A stretch of 64,000 bases of DNA, from assembly GCA_013397865.1 (NCBI GenBank), contig VZTI01005567.1, positions 488,248 to 552,247 of the forward strand, in the 5' to 3' direction. Both the position numbers and the translations under genes were made by a program. Positions 36,016 through 45,600 of this stretch are shown here, in pieces. The stretch's first letter is position 1. Each line of letters begins with the position of its first letter. The stretch comes from Struthidea cinerea. Taxonomy: Eukaryota > Chordata > Aves > Passeriformes > Corcoracidae. The notes under the pieces are model-generated. The model worked only from the letters and a program-made list of their open reading frames with translations, did not search any database and had not been told where the DNA came from.

Positions 36016-36578
36016 GGGGGCTCTGTCGGGGCCGTTCCCGCGCGGCCGCCGCGGCCGTTCCCGCGCGCGCTCCCCACGTGGCGCGCGGCCTGCACGTGGC
36101 GGGGCCCGTCCCGCTTTGTCCCGCGCTTTGTTCCCGGTGTCTCCCGGCCGTTCCTAAGGACGCGGCGCGCTGGGATCGCCCGCGGAGCACATGGCAGCGC
36201 GACCGGAGGCGGAGCACGTGCAGCGCCGCGCGGCCGCGCGCGCCTTTCCGCCTGTCGCTCCGGGGCAGGCCCGGCCGCCCAAAGCGGGCGATTACGGAGG
36301 TGGCATGGCTCCGGGCACCGCGAGGGACGCTGGGCGGGGATGGTCTTGAAGCTGCTGGGCTTGAACGGGCCGCGCGGGGAGCTGCGTGGTCGGCAGCAGG
36401 CCGCGCACTCGCCTGGGGTTTTCCTCACCCCACGTGTTCCACTGCGTGCGTGCCCAGAGCGCCGCTAGTTCTCTGTGCAGGTGCAAGGCCTGGGAGCAGC
36501 AGGTTGCAAAATAAGTGGTTAGCAAATACCTGCGTCTTCAGTAAAACAGTAGACGTATAATTGAATGTCCTTTTACAG

Positions 36579-36658
36579 GCTGCGAGCTTAAAGCGGATAA
36601 GGAGTATCAGTTTAAAGTAGATGATGAAGAAAACGAACATCAGTTGTCTCTGAGAACG
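36579..36658 (+). CDS. NPM1: NPM1 exon 2
   Basis: This 80-bp exon, the same size as in human, encodes GCELKADKEYQFKVDDEENE and then HQLSLRT, the first strands of the pentamer-forming core. The acceptor is TTTTACAG. The donor is GCAAGT at 36659, directly after the ACG codon, so intron 2 begins with GC. The next GT (36663) would add four bases and break the frame. Confidence 0.97.
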
Positions 36659-39600
36659 GCAAGTAGTGTTTGGTTTTTAACTTTACATTTTTAATGTAGT
36701 GGTGTGCTGTGATGCAAGAAGTGAGTTTTTTGACGCATCGTTTATTTCTCTAGTCTGAATTCTTCTAGAGATAAATGTTATGTGAAGCTGTTCATAAGCA
36801 TCTCTTATTGGCAGTGGAGTGTATAATGTAATTTCAGATATTTTCTGTATAAAGTTTCTCCACGGATCGTTCACTGTTGACAGCAAGCAATGCAAGGCTG
36901 GAAAAGGTTAAAAATCAACTCACAGTATGTTAATAAATACATACTAAATGGAATTAAATGCCAAGCTATACACTTAGGCATCCCTAATGCAAATAGTGCA
37001 GATGCTACAGGAGCACAGGGGGAAGGATAGATTTATAAGACTCACACATAGGCACACTTCTGTAGACTACTTTAGTAGTCTAAGTAGTTGTAGACTACTA
37101 CTTAGTAGAAACTTTATTTTGAAAAGTGTTTCATTGTGTTCCCAAACATAATTCCAGTTCTTGTTCTTTCCCCGAAGCAGATAATAAGTAAATCCAAATA
37201 AGAGGGCAAAAGGTGTATGTTTTGATTTTTGTCCTTGGTTTGCCCTCTCCAAGGATGTAACTGGGAAACCCCATCTTTCATTCAGATAATTCATCTGACA
37301 GACTCCTGGAGAGTTCTTGGGTATGTCCTTGGAGCTTTCTGGTGCCACACAAGTCAGACACATTATTTCAAGGCTTTCGTTCTGGGTAGCAGAACAATAA
37401 TATGCCCCAGCTTCAAAGACAAGGTATTGAAGAGTTACAGCATCTCTGCTGCTTATTGCTGTGTTTATTTAGATACAAAGAGATGCTTTGATACCTGGGA
37501 GCAAGAGAGTCTTACAATTGTGGACTAATTCCTGCAGCAGAATTGCTTCCTGGAGATCACTTGCATAATAATGATCTCCAAACACTTCATAGTGTTACTT
37601 AAAACACTTCTGTGTTAGTTATGTGAGTCATGTGTTTTCCATCCTTGTGTATTATGACAAGTACAGCCTGGAACTGACAATTAATAACTTGTTCTTAAAT
37701 ACAATTTCTTTTGATAGAAGAATATAACAATAAAGTAGGGAAGTCCATATGCAAAGTTCTTGTATCCGAGTGTTTTTTATGCAGATAAAATTAGTGATAC
37801 TTGAATTGTATAATTTTATGCAAAATTCCTTTTCTATTTTTTTATTTTTTTAAAATGACCTGTAGCATCTCTTCTGATGTACACTTGTGTGAGGGATGAA
37901 GCAGATCAATCCACAGCACTACTTTGTTAGTCTTGTGGGGGGAATTAAGTCTTTAAACAATAACCTCTTTTCATAGAACAAAAAGGGATGATACACAGGA
38001 GAAATGGGGTTAAGATAACAAAGACGGGGAGAAAAGGGGGTAAAAGTGAAAAGAGGAGGATGGATGAAGGAGGTAAAAGTGGTGTTAGTTTCTGAAAATG
38101 TCTTAGTAATGATAGCTGAGAGCAGGAACGGTCACTGCCTCATTACCTATTTATTCAGTGTGCATTCCTTCAGTGTAGAAATTTAAGCATGTGCATGGAT
38201 GTTTGCCAAACGCAGGAAATAAATGAAGAGTAAGTGCTGTAGTATTACTTGAACTGGGGCAAATGACAGGAGTAGTAGAGGGTGGAGGGCATGCTATAAA
38301 ATTTTTGTCCCACTAACTGAACAATTCAGTGTTGTTGATAACAGATTTGAGAGGTGACATCAAAGCTGCAATTTCACTTCTTTAAATTACTAATAAAAAT
38401 CTGCCAGAATTAGTGAATCCAGTATTCTGTTTCCCAGCCTTCAGTCTGGTGCATCTAAGTCTGGACCATTATAGCCTCCTTAAAGCTCAGCTCTTGGAGA
38501 ATGGAAACTTGAGTTGTATGCCTCTGCCTGAAGTATTCACACCCACGTCTCCTGTGGGTTGGAAGGCTTTCTTTGTATGGGCTTTAGGAAAGGAAAGGGA
38601 ACACAGAGCCTTGTGCACTGCTATTGGGAATAGTTGTAGTGCAAGGGATTCTTGGTTTTCACATCTTCTGCATGTAGTCCTAAGAGGCCAGAGGCTCAGT
38701 GAACTGGAATTTCAGGCCTGACCAATGTCTGTCACTCACTTGTCTCCTTGCAGCTATGAGTTTTGACTCTTCAGAAAGTGCCAGACTCTTACTCAGAGTA
38801 AGGGATCCAGGCAGATGAGTTCAGAAATGCCTTGAGACAGCAGTTCTCAGTCCGTGGTGAATTAAAGCAAAAGGCACATGCATAAATCGCAGCGTTCAAC
38901 TAAGCTGGTGTTAGACTTGACTCCTCAGTGAATATCAAGTAAGCAGGAGGTGCACAGTGTGATAAAGGGAAGTGACTGGCAGATGGAATATGGTGGGAAG
39001 GGGAAGGCTATAGGCTGTGATTCTATAAAAGAGATGATGTGTTTGTGCTTCTTTCCTTGGACCAGCTATAGGGCTGACTGAAGTTGCCACTGCCTCATTT
39101 CAGTGCAGTGATCCAGCAGCAAATGACCTGATTTCACTGTCATCAAAACATGCCTGGAGGTGTGCCTTGGAAGGTTCAGTGTTGTTGAGAAAGAGTATTG
39201 GCTTGGGCTGGAGTGCGATTGAATCATTAGCGGTTAGAAATGCACATTTCAGCATTCATTGATGCAGAACAGCGAATGGGGTTTAGAAGACTTTAAAATA
39301 TTGGGGAAGTTGCTCAGACTGTGCCTTGTTCTACACTTCACAGGTTACTTTAGGAGCTGGAGCCAAAGACGAATTACACGTTGTAGAAGCAGAAGCACTG
39401 GACTATGAAGGCAACCCTACTAAAGTAGTACTGGCATCTCTGAAAATGTCAGTGCAGCCTACAGTAAGTGCCAAAACTTGGGAAAATTGACCGTAATATT
39501 GGTCTCTAGTGTGAAAAAAGTTAGAAATGGCTTGGGTCAACTGAATTTTAGTGAGGCTGAACAGTGTGTTCAGGCAAGCGTCTGTTTTGGTGGTAGTAAA

Positions 39601-42600
39601 TACAAACATCTTTTTTGTGCCTGGTAGAGTTACTTTAGTTATCTGGAGATAATTTACTTTTTCAAATTACACATTTTTTAAAGCGATAGTAATTATGCAT
39701 GTCATCTATACATGCACAAGCATATGCAAGCAGATTCATCTTAAAGCTGTGTTGCTTTCTTAAAACCCGGGATGAGAGCAATTAGTTTTTTTATGTAGGT
39801 CCCAAGCTTTTCAGGTGATTGCTATTCTTTGTTGCTATAAGGGCACCCTGTTGTCATTTCTGCTATCTGGAATGTAGTTTGACTCAGTTGCTGATGATGT
39901 ACAAGTAGAACTACATAACTCTAGGGGCAGGGAGGACGGATAATGTTCAAATTTACATTGTTGCCAAGTGGAGTAGAAACAAATGTGTATTGGTATGGCC
40001 TTGGTGTGCTTTAACTAGGATAAGCAACGAATGTAGTAAATGCCTGTTGGTGGCTTATTGACCCTGAGTTGACTCTAACACTTGCAGAATATTCTGTCAA
40101 TGGGAACTTGGAGTAACTGTGTTAGCCATGGAGTCTCCAGCTGTTGGTGCTGTTGTTTCCACTTGGATGGAGTGTCTGTTGTACACTTCTGGGATATTCG
40201 ACTGAATAACAATGCTTTGTCCCACAGGTCTCATTAGGTGGCTTCGAGATCACGCCACCAGTGGTGTTGAGATTGAAATGTGGTTCAGGGCCTGTTTATG
40301 TCAGCGGTCAGCACCTCGTGGGTACGTATGGCTGCTCTGTCACTGGCACCACCAGCAGAGCTCCAGGAGATGTGTAGCTGGTGCCTCCAGCAGTGCTTTT
40401 GCTGATACTGACCCTCTGAATCTTAAAGTCACATCCTCGGTGGCATGAAGTGACTGTAGGGCAGAAGTTCAGAGGAGTGCTTGCATGCCTTTGCTTGCCA
40501 ATTGTTTTGTATGGATAAGGGGCATTTATCAACCTTGCAAATTTGAGTTCTAATTCCTCCCCTTAAAAGTGGGTGTTGATGTCCCACTGTTGGCTTTCTG
40601 CTTATCAGCCAAGTGTGAGAAGACTACCCATAAAAAAGTTTTGATTTTTAGCTAAACTAACCCAGGACTAGCCTTCTCCTTTGGGGAATTGTCTTTGATC
40701 TTTCTCTCTATTAGTTTTTAAATGTGTCTCCTTAGGAATGGAGAAAATGTTATTTTTAACTTTCTGTGGTCTGTGTGTGTGAGGAGTGTTCCAACCAGTG
40801 TGCGTAGTGGTCATTCACCAATTTTGGATTTCCCTGTAGTGGTATCTGCATGCAGTCAGCTGGAAAACTGGTCAGTGGTTAGGTCACTAGTGGGAAGCTT
40901 CCCACTATCAATTCAGCACTTCAGCAAGACCAGAGCTACTCAGTTGTGGGTGATGCTCTTTGTTTCCTACTAGCAGTCTTGCTTTACGTATTGCTCAATA
41001 AGGTGAGGGTTTTATGTGTTGCCTTTGTTTTATCAGCATTAGAAGAAGAACCAGAATCAGATGAGGAGGAAGATGATACAAAAATTGTTAATGCTTCAAC
41101 AAAGAGACCTGCAAGTGGAGGAGGAGCTAAAACACCACAGGTATGTGGACTTGCAGTCACTTTGTTTACAGCATTTTCTTTTAGTTTGGTATTAGTGCTG
41201 CCTCTAGGAGTAAGTTAGATGGCTTGCTATAATAAGTGGAAGGGGATTATTCTGTACTAAATTACAGAAGTGTAATTAACTACAGAAAGCTCCCAAAGTT
41301 TTGCTGGAGGGTGAATATAATGGCTACTTTTGTGGAAATTCTGTCCCCTGCAGTAACCGCAGGTTCTGGTATAAACATCAGTGTGTACTGCAGGAGTTAA
41401 AATGCTGAAGGAAAGGTTCGTATGCTCAGAGCACATGCAGTAAACTTGCCAATAGCTTTGGACCTGGCAGCTGTAACTTCCTGGGTTTAGCTAAATTGAT
41501 GAAAGATAGTCTTGTAGTTATGTCACAATTATTTTAGATGACAGTTGCTCTTTATTACTGCAAAATGGTATCAACACTTAACAGGCTTTTCTTTTTTAAA
41601 GAAAAAGCCAAAACTAGCAGAAGATGATGAGGATGATGATGAAGATGAGGATGACGACGATGAGTATGTATTCTTGTTTGATAATGTATTTTGAAATACA
41701 GGGTTAACTTTCAGAATATGAATTGTGTGACATAACTGGATCCTAAGTGAAACAGCTGCTGTATCTTGGCTAGGGAAAAAGCATACTTGCCTTATTTATC
41801 TCTGCAATGCTATCTAAATTAATGTTATTCAGATATGTCATACTGGGTTATAACGCTTTGCTTCCTGTTACTCATTAACTTCTAACAAGAGTAGTGGAAG
41901 TCTGTAGGATACATCCCTTCAGTATTAAAGAGGAGGGAATGCATGTAACTGCTTTAAAGGAAGTGCTTGCCCTAGCACTTAGCCATGTGTTAAGGTATAA
42001 GGTAAACTTGGAAAGATTGCTTGCTTCCTTCATGAATAAAACATTTTACTGGGAGGGAGGGGGAAGATAATTCCTAATGTGAATCTTGAGTTATGATGAG
42101 TGACTTCCTTTCTAATTGTAGTGATGAGGATGACTTAGAGGATGATGAGGAAGAAATTAAAGCACCAATAAAGAAAGTAAGTGGCTAATACTGTGATACA
42201 ACAGTAACTGGGCAGGTAGTCCCTTAAATCAATGAGTTTTAGCAGAGCTGTCTGGAAGGTGTGAATGGGGGATGCATTAGATTTAGCTCAGTCTATGTAA
42301 AGAAATTGTAATAGGATGTGAGAACACTTCAATGTGAGTGAGTGTCCATCCAGTCCATCTTTTATTTCCTTGGCTGCAAAGGGTGATCGGGTTTTTATCA
42401 GCACAGGCATGCAGCTGTCAGACTGGTGTGGGCCTGGATGGCTGTTGGGCAGCAAACAAAATCCTGCTCCAGGCAGGTTGTGCTTTGCAGTTTCAGTCCT
42501 GCACGTTGTGGAAAGGATTTTTTAGCGACCTTAAATACAAAAGGCTGTAAATGTGTGAGTCTCTGGAAAAGGTTCACTGCAGACAGGCAAGTGCTTGGAT

Positions 42601-45600
42601 GTGCCATTCCATTAGGCCTCGAGTGCCATCTGCTGGTGCAGTAAACGCACAGCAGGGCAACTGCGCAGGTAGAAGGGAGGCATTTTCTTGTGTACTTCGG
42701 CTTGAGTTTTTGTGCTCATATCTGCTGTTTAAAAACAAATATTTAATGTTTTAATTCACCATGTGCTGCTCTGTCCCTCCTGAATTTGCATAGGTGATAG
42801 TGCACAATGGCCTGGTAAAGACATTCTGAACTGCAGGTTCCTGCTATCTGATATAATCCAGGGTGACTGAACAAAATGGTCCCTTGATTTATATAGGAAT
42901 GTTAGACTCCATATCTTAAACGTTTGTGCAGTATCATGTCCCATGCACATCCCAGACAATGTTTCTGGATAAAATGGCAAATGAGGTAATGGTTGTGTTG
43001 CAGAAGAAAAATAGCACTGAATGAGGTCATGGAACTGCAGTGCCACCAGGAATTAATCTTAAAGCAATATCTGCCCCACAAAGACTGCATGTTAATATAT
43101 AAGGAAAGATGATATATTTAAGGAAAATATAGTGGGAGTCCCACACAAGCTGTATGGTATCATAACAGAACTTGTTCTTGGGTATGCTACTGTGCTGCAC
43201 CAACAGGTTTTCCTTTGGGTTCCTGTAACGTGCTATCTTGAGTGTACTTGCAGCTCATTTGACAGATGAACTTGTGTGCTTTCTTTTCAGCCTGTTCGTG
43301 AGGTTGCAGGAAAAAATATGCAGAAAGCAAAGCAAAATGGAAAAGACTCTAAGCCATCCACACCAGCATCTAAATCAAAAGTGAGTGAAAACAACTGAGA
43401 AAAACAAAGGTTTATTCTAGTGTGGAAGCTAGTTTTGTTGCCTAATGGTAACTTCAAACAGCATACTAATATTCAAGTTAGGTTTTTTAATCTTAATATG
43501 AAGCGTGTTGGGGAATACCGTTCACTGCTTCATGTTCTCTGAAGCTCTTGAGTGATCAGTATTTACCTACAACAGCCAAGATTTGAAATCAGACCTACTG
43601 TCCTTTAAGAATATTGGTAAATCTTTGGTTTGAAACACTAAATCTATTGTTTTTGTGCAGCACCTTGTACAAGAGGGTGCCTGCCAAGTGTTTCCACCGG
43701 AGAACAGTTGGAGGCTGCTGCTGCTAAGGGGCTCTAATGACACTGACCCACTTCAGGACTGACAGTTTCCTGTTCAGTGCTGTGTAACCGTGTCCTGCTT
43801 CCTCGCACAGCTTTTCCTTGCTGCATGTACTCAGATGTGATGCTGGGAAGGCTCATAAAGAAATGAGCGTGGGGTACATGGCAGGATAGCATCTGAAAAG
43901 CAGTGCAGGTGTGCCTTTTAAAGCATGACCTAATCTGGCTGCAGATGTGGAGTAAACTCTGAATCACTAAATATTCTGGCTATTTTTGGTTTCATTTCTA
44001 TTGAGAGGGCTGTGGAGGCACCTGCCCAGAAGCATAAGATACCAGCTATGCTAACCATAGTAACTCCAGACTTCAAATATGTTTTTTCATGCTTCTGAGG
44101 AATGTGTGGGAAGCACAAATTTAGGTTTTGTGACCTTTTGAAAACAATATGGACTATCAATGTGATAGCTTGTTCTTCTGTTCCATATAAAATCTACAGT
44201 AGGTTCTAATCTACTGTAACCTTGTTTTTATAAAGTTCATCTTATATTCTGAGTAGCTTTATGTGCAAGGTACTAATGAAATGAATAATTTTCAGACTCC
44301 AGATTCCAAGAAGGATAAAACTCTAACTCCAAAAACACCAAAAGTCCCTCTGTCGTTAGAGGAGATAAAAGCAAAAATGCAAGCATCTGTAGATAAGGTG
44401 AGTTTTTTGAATTGAGGTTTCTCAGCCTTGTTTTTACAGTTCCACAGATGAGAAGAATTGGATGTTTTAAGAAATGGTTATGGTGTTGCTGATTGCTGTG
44501 CTGTTACCATCAGCATGTGTTGATGTTGAAACTCAGAAAAATGAAAACACATTTGGGGAAAAAAAAGCCTCTGTACTCATGAGAAACAAACCCACTTTGT
44601 TTCTGTATTCCTCCAGTAGTGCTGATTAGCAGTTTGGTATTTCTTAGTGAACTGTTACCGTTGAAATTAAAATAAAATAAAACAACAAAAAACAAACACA
44701 AAAACCCTTAGGTGATATTTTTTCTAAAGATGACTTAACTAGTGTTAGATACACATTTTAGGTAACTAAAGTGGAGTGAGTTCCTCGCATGCTTGGAATG
44801 CCTTGGTCTTGAAGCAGTATCCCGGTGCTTGTAAGGCCCAGTAACTTCCAGAAGAGGGAGATAGGTGCTTGTGATATGAGCTGATACATTGCTAAGGACC
44901 TGAAAGCATTTGATTTCTGGAGGGATATGGGGTTGAGTCTCCTTTCAGTGGATGCTTCACCCTTTAAAGGTGGCAGGGCAGTCACTTGTTCTGGTTGTTA
45001 CCAGCTATGACTAGCAGTTGGTAGTCACACTTGTGAGTAGTATTCTTAGCTGCTGTTAAAGTATAAAATAGGAAATTCAGTTCTGGGCTGGCTGGGTGTA
45101 GTGGGTGATTCTTTTCCTCCTTAGCCAGGGTGGAAGTGCGTGTGCAAGCAAGGGGTGTGTTCTGAGTACCCCTGTGCTCGTAGCAGATGGGAGTGAGGAC
45201 CTGACTGGTTGTACTTGGCTGGCTCAGAAGTGCTGATAGGGGTGCTAGGCAAAATAGTTGGTTTGCTGATGGGGAAAATAATGCCCTTTTTAACCCCATG
45301 CAAGGGCAAACAAAGGTCACCTAAAGAATTAGTATCATCTTCTGCTTAGATTGTTAGTGTTTTGAGGCTACTTTGTTCCAGGAATGCAAAACAAGATCGG
45401 AAGCGTTTAAATACAGGGTGGATGCAGAGTGAGCAATGACGGGCTGTGATGAGGATGGAAGTGCACAGCCCTAGACTGTGAGCCTGACATGATGGATGGG
45501 ACCATTCTAGTGGGTCACAATAACCCCTGGATGCTGCTGTGGTGTTCTGAAATGACTCAGAGGAGCCATGATTGGTGGTGTTTCTGCAGTGTAAGCACAA

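Larger units (their letters stand above)
35280..36480 (+). promoter_or_regulatory. NPM1: NPM1 promoter CpG island
   Basis: GC content and CpG density rise sharply from about 35280 and fall after about 36480, just before NPM1 exon 2. Five CACGTG E-boxes lie at 35426-35431, 36075-36080, 36093-36098, 36215-36220 and 36431-36436. NPM1 is an established MYC target and CACGTG is the MYC/MAX and USF site. No TATA box is visible. The centre is a 431-bp gap that probably contains the transcription start and exon 1. Confidence 0.85.

Noticed and set aside
35090..36560. Long open frames across 35585-36015
   Set aside because: They are translated through 431 N and extended by GC-rich composition. The only real coding sequence nearby is NPM1 exon 2.
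36663..36668. GT donor four bases downstream for NPM1 exon 2
   Set aside because: Its use would add four bases and break the NPM1 frame, whereas GCAAGT at 36659 keeps the human exon size of 80 bp.
40946..41218. Continuous 90-codon frame through NPM1 exon 5
   Set aside because: Only the part 41037-41140 is exon. The ends read into the flanking introns, with clear AG and GT sites at the borders.
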